Shown piece after piece: positions 22,011 through 33,640 of a DNA stretch of 64,000 nucleotides. Source of the DNA: Epiperipatus broadwayi (lineage: Eukaryota > Onychophora > Udeonychophora > Euonychophora > Peripatidae). The notes under the pieces are model-generated. The model had not been told where the DNA came from. It did no database searches and worked only from the letters and a program-made list of their open reading frames with translations. The translations under genes were made by a program, and so were the position numbers. Each line of letters opens with the position of its first letter. The stretch's first letter is position 1. The stretch covers positions 806,001 to 870,000 of the forward strand of contig JAQFVV010012420.1 of NCBI GenBank assembly GCA_028023455.1. The letters run 5' to 3'.

Positions 22011-22969
22011 TGCTATAATCCTAAATGTGTTTAATTTGATTGCCGTTTATTCAGATCAATGAAGTATTTCAACAGCAATAAGTTTTTAAATTATGGTGCA
22101 TGCTAAAATATTGCAAAGTTAGATATATGAAGTGTTTTTTTTTTGTTTGAAGATAGAATTATAGATTTCTAAATGTTGGTATAAGGATATGGCAGTACGT
22201 AAGACTTCTATATTTCTTTCGAATAGACCATTTTAAAAAAACATTCTCTCTATATTTGTAAGCATTTTGTATACATCTAAATTTAATAAATATTTTACAT
22301 AGTTTTCCGCAATGTTAAAATTGTGCCCTTGAATTTAAACTCAATCCTTCTGATGCTTGAACATTACATAACCTGTGACATAATCTGCTAAGAGGACAAA
22401 CATTCAATTATTTTTATTTTATTTTAATCAATGTAAATGTGATTTTTTAAAAAAATTTACATTTTCAATTTATTTTAAGAGCAATAAAATATTTTTCAGG
22501 AGAGTGAAGGGGTACTAAAAAAAATTAGCTACCAACTGAAAGAAAACCCTTTGGTCCCTTGAAGGAATTAAGTGGGAAAATTGTTTATGGCATTTTATAT
22601 GTTTTCTGATATGATACTCATATAGTAAAAACATAGATAGGCTGCTCATCAAAGCCAGTATGGTTGAGTTTACCCAATTTTAACTCTGAGTTTAAGGACC
22701 AAAAACATGTTGCAGATCATATCTGAAATACAATGAATGTGTGAATGCTGGAAGAATGATTATTATTTTTTATATTTACAGTAATAATATAGAAAATAAA
22801 ATCTGAACCTCACTTCCAAGAAATATAGAATTGTCAGAAAAGGTGGCCAAAGGCTGCTAAGAATCCCTTGATTAAGACATAGCAACACTGATTACTTTTT
22901 ATTTAACTGCTCGCTACTATAGATCACATTTAAGTGAAGAAAAAGTACATGAAATGTAAATAGAATTGT

Positions 22970-23330
22970 CTAATATTGAATGTAATATTAACAGACTTCA
23001 TGAAGTTGGAAGAAAAAATGAAGAGATAATTGATTTACAAAGTAAAGATGTATTTTATTATAAGACCTAAACATTGTAAAAGTGGAGTAGAATTTATTAC
23101 AAATAAGAAATGAAAGAATATTGTAGAAATTGATGTTATATTAAATGGAGTGGCAAGATTAATTATTGAACTTAATGGAAGATATGATATTCAGATAACT
23201 TACTTTATGCCCAGTAAATTCTCATTTTGCTGAAGAAATAGATTTTTATTTAGATGTACAAAATGCTTTTGATTATATAAAACAACATTTTAAAACTATC
23301 ATGGGAAAATTTATTAGAACTGGAACAATT
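22970..23330 (+). pseudogene. RTE LINE 1 apurinic-type endonuclease fragment
   Basis: Reading with shifts: 'RLHEVGRKNEEIIDLQSKDVFYYK' (about 22990-23065), then 'GVEFITNKK...NIVEIDVILNGVARLIIELNGRYDIQIT' (about 23085-23200), then 'HFKTIMGKF' in place of the 'GDFNA' block (about 23285-23310). These match the order of the RTE endonuclease (exonuclease-endonuclease-phosphatase fold, nicks target DNA). The GDFN Asp is lost. Confidence 0.65.
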
Positions 23331-23424
23331 GAAAAATGAAAATGCTGTTTGTAGATTGAAAGATATGAATTTGAAGATGAAATAAAAAACAGATTTGTAG
23401 AATTTTTGAAACAAGAAAAATCTA

Positions 23425-23530
23425 TATACAGAGCAAAACTCTCCATACAGTATTGCCACCTGTGCTAAACAGAGTAATCAATGGATGCCAGAAGGCATCC
23501 ATATTATGGAAGGCATCCATATTATGATTT
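23425..23530. repeat. Hairpin-plus-tail element, copy 3 (5' arm only)
   Basis: 'GCAAAACTCTCCATACAGTA' and 'AGAGTAATCAATGGATGCCA' match the left arm of copies 2 and 5. It ends in a short tandem repeat (AGGCATCCATATTATGG x2) instead of the right arm. Inserted in the RTE endonuclease. Confidence 0.6.
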
Positions 23531-24399
23531 TTTTTTTTTTGAGAAAAATCTAAAATAGAAATGGACATGGAAATATTTTATGTAAATGAAGGTACAGTAG
23601 AATTAGATTATATTTGATCAATAAAAAATATGTATTTCAAGAGTGTAATATACTTACTAGGGCCAAAACTGGAAGTGAGATGTAAAATATATGTTAATAC
23701 AAAAACTAGAGAGACCAAATATATTAAGAAAGAATTTAAATGATTATTTTAAACTATTAACAAATTTTGTAACATCGTAGAATTTCACAATTAATAAAAA
23801 GATAACTGATGCTTAACTAAAATCAGCAGCACAGATAACTGATGTATTAAAAAACTAAGCAATTCACCAATAAGTTTTCATCTGAAATAGAACAATATAT
23901 AAAAAAGAGAAGAATGCAAATATTTTAAAATGATGACTAAAAAATAATTGATTGGCTTATTGCTCAGAAGTTCATAAAAAGTTTAAGCATTGGAAATGAC
24001 AAATCTATAATTATGATCCATGAACGTTTATCTCCAGTTAGCACTAAACCATACAGGGCAAAATGCTTGATTAGAAAAGCTTTTGTAAAATGGCCCAAAA
24101 AGAGATAATGATGTTACAAGAAAATAATCTATGAATTGATAAGAAAAGCTACAGAAAAGGGGGAAAACCTTCAAAATTATAATAGAATATTTTGTTATTG
24201 GAAAAAAAGTTGTTACAACAGTAAGAATAACCAATGACATTATTACTAAAGAAAAAACATGACATTATGAAATATCTGGAAAAGTTCAACAAAAAACTAT
24301 ATGTTCTGAAATACCAAGCATAAAGAGATGAGACATGCAAATAAATCTTTAAAGGATAGAAAAGTTCTTGGAAATTATGAATTCATTATAGATATCCTA

Positions 24400-25245
24400 A
24401 AAGAAAAGATGAAGAAATAGAAAAATTGTTAGAAGTCTATATACCAAATGTTTAAATATTAAAATTATTACCTGATATTTGCAAGAATATAGTTGTTGAT
24501 ACTGATATTTAGGAAAGGTGAAGGGAGGAGGGTTGATATTAAAAATTATAGATTTATCAATTCTATACAAGATCAGATGAAAAAATTATTATAACTCATC
24601 TACAGAGAACTTTGAACTCAAATCTACCAAAAGAGGAAACTGAATTTGAAGAGGTTTTAATCCAATAGACAATATCCAAGTACTAGAGAAATTAGATAAA
24701 TAACTAATAAAAGTATTAATAGCCATTATACTTTGAATTTTTAATTATAAAAAAGGTGTTTAATTGTATAAGCAATTTTATTGTGATTAAAGTTTCAGAT
24801 GAATTGGGATATTGTCAAATTATGAGGAATATTTATCAAAATACAACAGCAGTGATTAGATTACGTGATAAATTAAGAAGATTATAATTGATAAGAGTAT
24901 AATATGACAGGATGTTTCAGTATTTCCAAAACTTTTTATTGCAGTTTAGAGAAAATATTTTATGGATTAAAATAGACAACTAAGCAAATAAAAATAAAGG
25001 ATTATTTAAATTGTGTAAACATTGTAGATAATGTAGTTGTTTATTTATTTTAACAAATAATGCTTCAGAAAATATTAAAAGAGTTATCAGACAAAATAAA
25101 ACTAGGATTAAAGAAAGACAAATGCTAAAAAGACTAAAATATTTTTTATAGAAAAAAAAAAGATTGATTGTCATAAATTAGAGAAAATTAACAACAAATA
25201 CCTTGATTAGAAGCAAACATGATAAATGAAATTAATATTAATCTT
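24400..25245 (+). pseudogene. RTE LINE 1 reverse transcriptase fragment
   Basis: Near 24515-24560 the frame gives 'GRGVDIKNYRFINSI', corresponding to the 'kGDk.dIkNYRPIsLl' entry block; near 24790-24890, 'DELGYCQIMRNIYQNTTAVIRLRDK', matching the segment between motifs A and B. Motif A and the YADD box are not legible. Many stops. Confidence 0.55.
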
Positions 25246-25311
25246 GGATGAAGTCTTTTTTGATAGAAATAATTCTATATGAAATGGAAAATCATCTATG
25301 TGATAATATCT

Positions 25312-25712
25312 TTGACTATTTCCGTCAGCTATCAGTAAATGTTGAATGTATAGAAAATTTTACATTTTATTTAAGCTTTTCAAACACAAACAACTTGTTA
25401 GTAATAACACCCAAATATATATCACAGATTAGTAATTATACACTTTCAAATAGTATTATTCTCCATTCTTCTTCAGGTGTTGCTGGCCTGACTAGTGACA
25501 ATATTCACATAGGAGTCAAACTCACACCTTTAGATTCTTGAATACTGAATTTAAGGCAAATACTCTAACCAACTGAGCTATTCTGCTTGAAACATTGTGT
25601 AATTACTAACCTATGTTTTATTTGTATCTTATTACTAACAAGTTGTTTATATTTGAAAAGTTTAAAATTTTCTATACATTCAACATTTACAGATAGATGG
25701 AAATAGGCCAAC
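25312..25712. mobile_element. PLE-terminus insertion (non-autonomous, inverted pair)
   Basis: The left part (TTGACTATTTCCGTCAGCTA at 25312 and on) and the right part (... AGATGGAAATAGGCCAACAT to 25712) are inverted copies of the PLE end, about 95 bp each, with AACAACTTGTTAGTAATAAC facing its inverse. Between them is the tRNA-like segment in minus orientation (B-box-like GGAGTCAAACTC region 25511-25525, A-box-like around 25575). It sits inside the RTE reverse transcriptase. Confidence 0.75.
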
Positions 25713-25719
25713 ATATTAT

Positions 25720-26040
25720 TACATCTAATATACCATCAACACAAACCTTCAGGGAAAAACATCTACGAAGTTTTATTTTATGTGTTTTACAGCTTTTACA
25801 TATGGATCTGATACTTAGATGCTTAATAGAAGAGCAATACAAAAACTTCAGATCATGGAATAAATTATGGAGAGATATATGTCTGAACTTACAAGGAGAG
25901 ATCAAAAGTGAATTCATGTATAAGAGAATAAACAGGTATTATTGAAAGAATTAAAAGGTTGTAATGGAGATTGCTGTAGTTGTTATTAGAAGAGATGGCA
26001 ATAGATCAATAATTGAAGCCTTAAATTAGATTACAAGATA
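25720..26040 (+). pseudogene. RTE LINE 1 C-terminal region
   Basis: The 82-codon frame (25697-25945) and following readings give '.LRSFILCVLQLLHMDLIL..LIEEQYKNFRSWNKLWRDIC' and 'YKRINRYY..IKRL...AVVVIRRDGNRS', matching in order the 'vLPvltYGsEtW', 'kLq..qRaMER.mLgi' and 'kWkWAGHvaR..D.RW' blocks of the RTE C-terminus. Same region as 30.48-30.9 kb on the opposite strand. Confidence 0.6.
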
Positions 26041-26164
26041 GTATATAATATTTAGAAAGAGATTATATGAGAGATAGAAAGATAAAATAAGAAAGTTTTC
26101 TGAATATGGAAAACCTATGGATTAGAAAAACTGGTTTAAACATGACTTTGATTTTGCAATAATG

Positions 26165-27860
26165 GGCCATTAATTATTAAAAATGATGTTGATTTAACTT
26201 TTTCTACTCATTAAAACATATCGTTATCACATTTCAAAATCTAAGATAACAACAATTTTTGATAACTAAAATTTTACTACTTTTAATAGTGCATATTGGT
26301 AAATCCAGCTCACTGGTTTTAAATTATTTGAATCTTTTATTTTTCAGTTTTAAAATTCCTTTTCGATGTTTATATATATTTTTAAACAATTATAATCTCA
26401 AAATAATTTCTTTTTTAAATTTATTAAAACCTTAATTTTATACTTGTAAATCTAAAATAAAATTTTATTAATCTTCAACATTTATCATTTACTATTTATT
26501 ATTGGAATCTATTTTTATAATTTCTTTTTTTGTTTTTTAATCCATAACTGACTCAACTATGTAACTTAATTATTTCTCTGCTATTTAATTGAATTATTAA
26601 TTTAAAAATTTAATGACATTTGAGTTTTATTTCTGGAAAGTTTATCTAAATTATAAATGACTTTTTTTTTATTTTTAAAAAAAAGTAATAAATTAAACTG
26701 TCGGGATATTTAAAAAAAACACACGTATAGTACACGTTATTGTAAAACGGTTGAAAGTTGGGTGAGTTTTTTGGGGAGAGTGGTAATAATTATTCAGGAT
26801 CAACAGTTAATGGAATTGCTACGTCTATTCAGCTATAATTGAATATTTATGATCAGTCCATCATGCGCACTCGTAATAATATTAATTAATAATAGAAAAG
26901 ACAATATTATACATAACATATAAAACGTATGTCTATATAGCATTTTGATAAAGATAAATTAAATATACAGTAATCTAATTGGTTTAAACAATAGTTTTTT
27001 TTTTAAAAAATAATTATAAACGTTTGGAGTAATATTATTTCTAGTCAAAAGCAGTTGGATCAATAATGTTTCTAAGCAACGTCATAAAAGTACTGCAAGC
27101 AAATATCAACTATTATATTCCAGAAAACAACAACTAAGGGCTAGGAAAATCAGCTTACTACTAATTATAAACTGATGAGTGTTTGTCTTGTGTTTTATAA
27201 CAATGATATAAAAGGCCCATAGGAGTTAACTTAAAGGGAAGGACCCAATAAAAAAGGCATGCATTTATTTAAGTTCTTGAAGTTTTTTTTTTTTTTTGTA
27301 TAAATGCCATTCTATTGCTACCAAAACATGCAGATTGGCAAAAAAGAATGAAAAAGGGTTATTACTATAGTAGAGCAAGCATAATGGCATAAGATTATTT
27401 TAAACTTAAGAACAAAAATTTTATAATTGCAGTTCTATAAATGATAGATTGTTGATGCTTAATTTGTAAACTAGTAATTATTTAATTGAATCTACTAAAT
27501 AATCGCTATGTAGAAAGAAATTGAAAAGCCAGCTAAAAATAATTGTATTTTGTTAAGAAGAAATTGAAATGTTATTTTAGAATAAGTATATAATGCTAGA
27601 AGAATGTGGTTTTTGTCAAATAAAATTTTTGGCTCATTATTTATTACACTGATTTACACAAAATTACAATTAAAAATCTTTTTGTCCGCTAAATCTATCC
27701 CATCTTTCTTAGCAAAAAAATTGAAATCAGAACTGAAAGCTAACATGATTTCCCAAATATATAATTTATTGGCACAGTTAATGAAGGGAAATATTCTATA
27801 ACACAAAAGGTTATAAAGATCAGCCCCTACTAATTTAAACAGTGACCGAAAAGAGTAAGA
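26165..27860. other. No gene seen; AT-rich
   Basis: Includes T-runs at 27002 and 27283 and a region with a few CpGs at 26700-26890. The two opposing frames at 27600-27875 show no motif. Confidence 0.35.
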
Positions 27861-27861
27861 T

Positions 27862-27950
27862 GACAAACTCTTCATAGAATAGTGTCACCCAGTGCAAGTC
27901 ATAGTAATCAATGGATACAAGAAGGTTTGTTCATAAAATCATGTGATAGT
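27862..27950. repeat. Hairpin-plus-tail element, copy 4 (left arm only)
   Basis: ACAAACTCTTCATAGAATAG and 'TAGTAATCAATGGATACAAG' followed by 'AAGGTTTGTTCATAAAATCA' match the left arm and loop of copy 2. The right arm and tail are missing. Confidence 0.5.
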
Positions 27951-27954
27951 GGCT

Positions 27955-28870
27955 TAAAATAGTACTGTAAAAAAACACAAAGAGAAAACAAAAAAAAATA
28001 GAATGTTTGACTTGGAAACAATACCCAACCTTTGATAAAATAACATCTAATATTATAAAACAGCAGATGATAGTTTTAGTTAGGCTCTGGGTGATACCAT
28101 GTACTTCTCCATATTCACAAGTCATTCAATTAATTGCCAACAATATAATATCTCTGCAATTTATATTCTGTTTAATTTATAACATAAATTGTAAAAACAT
28201 AAATAACACTAGATAGTATCTGCTGAGTTGTTTCTGACTATTGGTTGTCTTCATTGATAAGAAGGAATTGCATTCACTTAAAATCATTTTTGCATTTTTA
28301 ATATTTAGATTAGTAATCTAAGATCAAAAACACTACAAGATGTTTAAACTTGAGTTAACTTTTATAATTATATAGTTTGTCATAAACAACAACTACATAT
28401 TTTAATGCTTTGGTGAGGAAAGTACATATTAAAAAATGCATCACATATATTTTACAAGTTTAATTGCTAGCTTAGTATGTAACTTAAGGTGTTTTCATTA
28501 GCTTAGATAATATAAAAGAAATAGAGATGACTGTGATATGTGTGGCTGCAAATCTTCCTGTCAGTAAATGGTTAATAGCCAGATATTAGTATGATGTTGT
28601 GACATACATTACCATTCACTGTTTACTGATTGCTTAAATTTACACTAAATGACTTTGGATTAAAGCAAACAAAGTAAATTTGTGCTTCTAATGCGGATGT
28701 TGCAGTAAGCAAAGAAAATCGTGTAATGTTTTGTTTGGTATATATCATTTTTTTCCAAGGAATGAAAATTACTTAGTTAACTTAAACCTGAAATCATTAA
28801 ACAATATGGTTATTGATTAGATTAGAGACATATTGATTTGGGTTACAAAATTTAAGATCTTTTCAAAGTA
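27955..28870. other. No gene seen; AT-rich
   Basis: Frames at 27931-28125 (-) and 28007-28216 (+) overlap each other and lack motifs. Nothing else supported. Confidence 0.35.
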
Positions 28871-28877
28871 ATTCTAT

Positions 28878-29225
28878 GTTAGATTATTTCCATCAGGTCT
28901 TTAGAAAAATTTTAAACTTTATTAAACTTTCCACATACATCAACTATTAGTAATAGCACAGAGGTTAGTATATGACACAATGTCCAGAGTGATATTATTA
29001 TTGTTCCTTTCTCAAGTATAGCTGGCCTGATCAGTAGCATACATGAATCCAAGTCATTGCTTCAAACAACAGCCAAAGACACAGTTAGAGCATTACTTTA
29101 AATTCATAATTCATGAAATTTAAAGATTCAGATTTGATTCCCATGCTATTATTATTACTAGTCAGAAGCAACACTTGAAGAAGGGGACGGAACAATGCCA
29201 CTCAGAATAACCTGCTTGTAATTTT
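28878..29225. mobile_element. PLE-terminus copy (inverted pair), diverged
   Basis: Begins with TTATTTCCATCAGGTCTTTA and a diverged terminal block; contains 'TAGCTGGCCTGATCAGTAGC' (reverse terminus) then, in + orientation, the tRNA-like half (TTAGAGCATTACTTTAAATT ... TTTGATTCCC) and 'CAACACTTGAAGAAGGGGAC'. The two parts face opposite directions, as in the 25.3 kb copy. Confidence 0.55.
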
Positions 29226-29339
29226 GGCAGGCACTATTTTGAATTATGATGCAAATACTTTATGAACAATTTTTTAGCACTAGGATATTGTTTTGGTGAA
29301 TACTTTGCCTATGTTTGAATAAAAAGTTTTCAACTTAAA

Positions 29340-30160
29340 TTTTTGAATAGCTTTCTGCTCTATCACATATTTCTCCATCAGATATTAGAAGCTGCCTCAT
29401 AAAAATGTATAAGATCAGACTTGCCAATATCTCAAGATATAGTTTCACTGTCTAAGACTCACCTCATATCAAAATCCCCTTTTTTATCTGTTCAAACAAG
29501 AATCTACAATTCAAGTATTATTCCATTAAAAATGGAATTCTTATGAGGTTCCAAATTTCCAGATACAGCAATTAAATCACCTGGACTTTTCTAGATGCAA
29601 TTGAAGTTTCATCAATAGACTTAGGAAAACCCATGGCAATTCTGCTTATATAATTTATAAGTGAAATTTAACAGCCACTGATCTATCCAGATGGAGACAA
29701 AAGCAAATCATAAAATAGTTAATAATTGTCTATGATTACAAATTCGGAACTGAAGACTTTAATAAAACCACTAGTTAATATATTTCCTGGTTGACAATGC
29801 TATGTCCAGGTATGAGCCAGTAACAATTTGTCTACTTAATTTTTCTGGCTATAGGTCATGAGTTGGAGTAGTATCAAGTTACTTAACTAATTTCTTTAAT
29901 AAGTAATATACTTAAAATAATATAAAGTTAGTGTGTCCAGTGCATTTTACTCTAGCCCTGCTTTGGCATCCAAGAAACAAGGGTCTCAGAGACAATGTGA
30001 TTAGTCAGGGCCTGCAATGAGGTACCTAGTATTCCTTAGTCAAGCATGGCCATATGTGATCTCTTGATTATCTTGTATGATCTGATTTGCTCAAATTCTA
30101 CTATCAAATTCCTTATTTATAATTAGATAATTAACAAAAAATATCTCCATTAAAAAATCA
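29340..30160 (-). repeat. LTR-retroelement relic related to the gypsy 5' region at 36.9-37.3 kb
   Basis: Sequence at about 29800-30130 is a direct, diverged repeat of 36890-37330: shared phrases include GGTCATGAGTTGGAGTAGTA / GATCATGAGTTGGAATAGCA, 'GTGTCCAGTGCATTTTACTC', 'GCATGGCCATATGTGATCTC' and 'TGATTTGCTCAAATT'. No frame can be read. It is probably part of another gypsy copy on the same strand. Confidence 0.5.
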
Positions 30161-30474
30161 ATAGCATCTTGATTATACAGTTATTTATGAGTACTTTACA
30201 TTCTTTTTAAATCTAATACAATAGATCATTATCAACATCAATTTCAATGATTATTGATTCATAAGTACTGACAAAACATTTTATCAAAAATCTTTCTTCT
30301 CAAGCATATAGTCATATTTTCTTTTAATATTAAGATATTTTTAATAAAAGCACTTCATTCATGTTTAATTATATGATTTTGTTTTAACTATTCCATTTCT
30401 ACTAGTGTTAATAATTTGACCAATATATAAATCTTTATGTATAATTTGACAAATATAATTATAGTTTACTATTT

Positions 30475-30900
30475 CTTTTTCATCACTGGTGGATAAAAAT
30501 CTCTTCAAGTTTAATCCAGTTTCTCTTATCTCTAGCTTCTTTTCTCTGCATCAGACTAGCACATTTCCTTATTTTATCTATTCACATCATGTGATCTATT
30601 TCTAGATGTTTTATATTCTCATGAAATAAATTTAAGCTTTCAACTGTCCAAGTATCATTATTTCTTCTAATAACATGTCCAGTTAAGTTCTATTTCAATT
30701 TTTTAATTCTTTCAATGATATCAATGATACTTGTTTGTTCGTTCAGCCATGTACTTCATTTTCAATCTCTTCTTATTATTTCAAACATACATCTCCATAT
30801 TTCTTAAAGTGGCCTAAAGTTTGTATAATGTTATTCTGTCAAGTAATCAAGTCTCGGATCCATAAGTAAAAACTGGTAAAACACATTTATTAAAAAAACG
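30475..30900 (-). pseudogene. RTE LINE 2 C-terminal region
   Basis: Minus-strand readings give 'VLPVLTYGSETWLL', 'LQATLRNMERCMFEIIRRD', 'STWLNEQTSIIDIIERIKKLK.NLTGHVIRRNNDTWTVESL' and, at the end, 'KRNWIKLEEIF', the standard order for the region after the RTE reverse transcriptase. The conserved 'GHV.R' is present. Stops and shifts break it into pieces. Confidence 0.7.
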
Positions 30901-30938
30901 TTCTTTTCAAACATATATGCATATTTCTTTTTAATATT

Positions 30939-31062
30939 AAATTATTTCCATGATAAGCAAATCATCCAAATTTAATTCTATGATTAATTTCAACAACTAT
31001 AAATTATTTCCATGATAAGCAAATCATCCAAATTTAATTCTATGATTAATTTCAACAACTAT
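30939..31062. repeat. Exact 62-bp tandem duplication
   Basis: The 62 bp at 30939-31000 (starting AAATTATTTCCATGATAAGC) recur at 31001-31062 without a difference that I can see. It lies within RTE LINE 2, so it postdates that insertion and, being exact, is young. It could also be an assembly artefact. Confidence 0.85.
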
Positions 31063-31369
31063 GCTTCAATCTGTATTAATAATCTGACTAAGATATTTGT
31101 AGTTGTTAACTTCTTTTAATTCATCATTCATCTAAGAAAATCCTTTAAACATTACTTTAGTATTTTTAGCATTTATCTTTACTCCTACCTTTTTACATTA
31201 ATTTGATAACTCTCGAAACATTTCCTAAAATTCTGAAGCACTATTTGCAAAAAACAATTACAACATCTGCAAAATCTACATGACTTAAATAATCTCAGTT
31301 ATTTTTAATCTTTTAACTTCTCATCTTTATCCACAATTGCAAAACTGTTGTAAAATGTTTTGTATATGA

Positions 31370-31980
31370 CAATATCTTGGGTGTATATCTTGATGATTCA
31401 ATGTTTTTAGTCACTGAATATATTCTTATAGGATCAAATGTTTTCTCATAATCTACAAATCCAAAACATTAAAGCAGGCAAAACTCTCCTTACAATAGTG
31501 CCATTTGCCATTCAGTGCAAGCCAGAGTAATCAATGGATGCCAGAAGGCTTTTGCATAAATCCCTATCTGGTGCCTACTCATCCAATATCCCCAGACTAG
31601 TTGATTACTCTGACTTGCATTGAGTGGCTCTACTGTATGAAGAGTTTTGCCTGTGTTAATAAGTTATGAGCAAGCATAAGAAATGGTGATCATGTGATGT
31701 TTGGTGGTTTAAATCCAAGACGTAATGGTAACTCATACTCATTAGTTTTTTCAAAAACTTCTATCAATACTTGTATGTAATTCTCTGTGTTAAAACCATT
31801 TTTAAATCCAGTTTGTTATTTTGCTTGATTAAAATCCAAAGTTTGCTGTAGACCAGTTGTAATTATCTTGGTAAATTTTTTCTATAAAGAACTGATAAAA
31901 GACTGATAGATCTGTAATTTTTAATATCTTCTTTATCACTTTTTTTAAATATTATTATTACTACTCAATTCTTCCAATTA
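31370..31980 (-). pseudogene. RTE LINE 2 reverse transcriptase fragment
   Basis: Near 31380-31450 the minus strand reads 'GFVDYEKTFDPI', motif A with the catalytic Asp. On the other side of the hairpin insertion (31730-31930) come 'IQVLIEVFEKTNEYELPLRL', 'QTGFKNGFNT' and the 'NLPRLIT'-like readings that precede motif A. The halves join across the inserted element. Confidence 0.65.
31457..31721 (+). mobile_element. Hairpin-plus-tail element, copy 5, inserted in RTE LINE 2
   Basis: Left arm from GCAGGCAAAACTCTCCTTAC (31473), right arm ending GAAGAGTTTTGCCTGTGTTA (31656), with an internal loop of about 70 nt, then the tail AATAAGTTATGAGCAAGCAT ... GGTGATCATGTGATGTTT. An 11-bp repeat with one mismatch (AAATCCAAAAC 31457-31467, AAATCCAAGAC 31711-31721) flanks it and both copies are RTE sequence, so it is a likely target duplication. 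The tail here is longer than in copies 1 and 2 and includes GGTTTAAATCC. Confidence 0.75.
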
Positions 31981-32499
31981 CTGATATATCATTTTGACAT
32001 TTGATATATAACTTCGCCAACAATTTTTCTATTTCTTCACCTCAGTTATCTTTTCATCACTATTTGGAGCTTTCCCCTTCTTCATGGATTTAATTCCACA
32101 CCTCACTTCTTCATTTAAAATGCTAGACAAAATCAAAAAATAATAGTAATTGTAGGAGATATGTTTTCTTGTTTTTATTGCTATATAATTCTTTATAGAA
32201 CTCTTTCACAAATTTCAAGAAGTCATCTTATTTTTGAGTAATAGTTCCATCTTTCCTTCTTATTGTGTTCAAAATATATAATATAGGTTAGATGATGACT
32301 ATATCGGTAAATTTATTAGCAGTCACAATTTAGGACACTATTTATAAGTACCTGCAAAGAAGTGTTGGTGGAGAGATAAATGAAAATATAATTAGTAATA
32401 AAACATGTTGTCAATGATGAAAGTTTATACCAATACCAAGATGCTATATTACACTTTTGTGTTTCTTTTTTTATAGCCTTCCTTGCTAATTTACTATAT

Positions 32500-32715
32500 T
32501 TTTTATATTATCATTAACTTTTTTTCATAAAATTCTGGGTATTCAATCCTTCTTAATGAATCATTTATATATTTTTTCATATTCCATTTTTTCTTCATAT
32601 CATATCTTGTTTCATTAGAAAAATTTCTGGTAAATTGTTGCATTTTTGCACCAGCTATCTTTGTTACAATTCTTAGATATATATCAGCTAACTTCCTATT
32701 GATTTTATTCAAATC
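32500..32715 (-). pseudogene. RTE LINE 2 linker between endonuclease and reverse transcriptase
   Basis: A 69-codon minus-strand frame rich in Lys, Arg and Asn with 'ADIYLRI', 'YDMKKKWNMKKYINDSLRR', typical of the basic linker in RTE ORF2. Its position between the two domains supports the call. Confidence 0.5.
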
Positions 32716-32949
32716 TGAAACAACTTCAAAATCTGTTTGTAAGATCTAAATTAAATTCATTGGAATGTTTCAAAGGTAAAAAACATCAACCATGAATACT
32801 GTTTTTCTTAATAAATTTTTGTCTCTCTAGTTATGCATTAATAGATATCATACATCTCACTGAACAATGATTATTTCCTGTGTGGAATTTGTTAAAATGT
32901 TATAATCTTGAAATACATATTTTCTGTTAATCAAAATATATTCCAATTC

Positions 32950-33640
32950 TGATGAACCTTCATTTGGATAATCCATGCCCACTTACATTTAACATTTTTC
33001 TTTTAAAAAAATAAAGAATTCACAATATAAAGTTTTTATTTTTCTGTGAATTCCACAGATCTGTGACCTCTCACATTTCTATAGTCATAATCAAATTTAC
33101 CTACAACACTTTCTTTCATCTTTCAATCACTTACCAATTTCAGCATTAAAATCTCCCATGACAATTTTAAAATGTTTTTTGTCTGATCAAAAGTCTTTTG
33201 TATAATCATATATTTATATAAAAGTCCTCCACTTCTTCATGACAATTAGAACTTTCTGGGGCATAAACCTGAAATTTCTGCATTTGGTAGCTTTCATTAA
33301 TTTGAATAACTAATCTTGCCACTTTGCTTGATACACTGTCATTCTCCATAATGTTGTTTTCTCACTGTTTAATAAATCTCACTCCACCTTGGTTTCTAAT
33401 ATTTGTCCCTTTGTAGTATAGTACATGTCTATTTTTTAATTGTTTCTGCACATTTTCTTCTAACTTTCCAAAGCCTAACCATATCCTATTTTATATTAGA
33501 CAGTTCTTCCAATCCACACAACATTCCTCCATTTGAAAGTGATTTGCAGTTGAAGTCATCAAATAGCATCCTGGGTCCACAGTCAGAAGATTCTTATCAC
33601 CATCTGCCTTTTGCTTTCAACCAGTACCTTGGCTAACAAA
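32950..33640 (-). pseudogene. RTE LINE 2 endonuclease
   Basis: Minus-strand readings in order: 'GGVRFIKQ.ENNIMENDSVSSKVARLVIQINESYQMQKFQVYAPES' (about 33370-33225), 'HEEVEDFYI', 'HFKIVMGDFNAEIGK' (about 33185-33135, GDFN intact) and 'VGKFDYDYRNVRGHRSVEF' (about 33105-33050). This is the exonuclease-endonuclease-phosphatase fold of RTE LINEs. The frame at 33403-33636 (+) is a shadow. Confidence 0.75.

Larger units (their letters stand above)
22480..26165 (+). mobile_element. RTE-type LINE 1 (+), decayed, carrying two later insertions
   Basis: Blocks in order: 5' region from about 22500; endonuclease 22970-23320; reverse transcriptase from about 24400 to 25240; C-terminal region 25720-26040. 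It is interrupted by a partial hairpin element (23430-23530) and by a PLE terminus (25312-25712). The C-terminal block after the PLE insertion continues the one before it, so the PLE terminus came in later. Both strands show frames that are shadows of the decayed gene. Confidence 0.7.
30475..33640 (-). mobile_element. RTE-type LINE 2 (-), decayed
   Basis: The minus strand carries endonuclease (about 33640-32950), linker (about 32720-32500), reverse transcriptase (about 31980-31380) and C-terminal region (30900-30475) in correct order. A hairpin element is inserted in the reverse transcriptase at 31468-31710. Many stops and shifts. It belongs to the same clade as the + strand RTE at 22.5-26.2 kb. 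Confidence 0.75.

Noticed and set aside
24028-24340. Two overlapping minus-strand frames of 63-70 codons
   Set aside because: They oppose the + strand RTE LINE between endonuclease and RT and have no motif.
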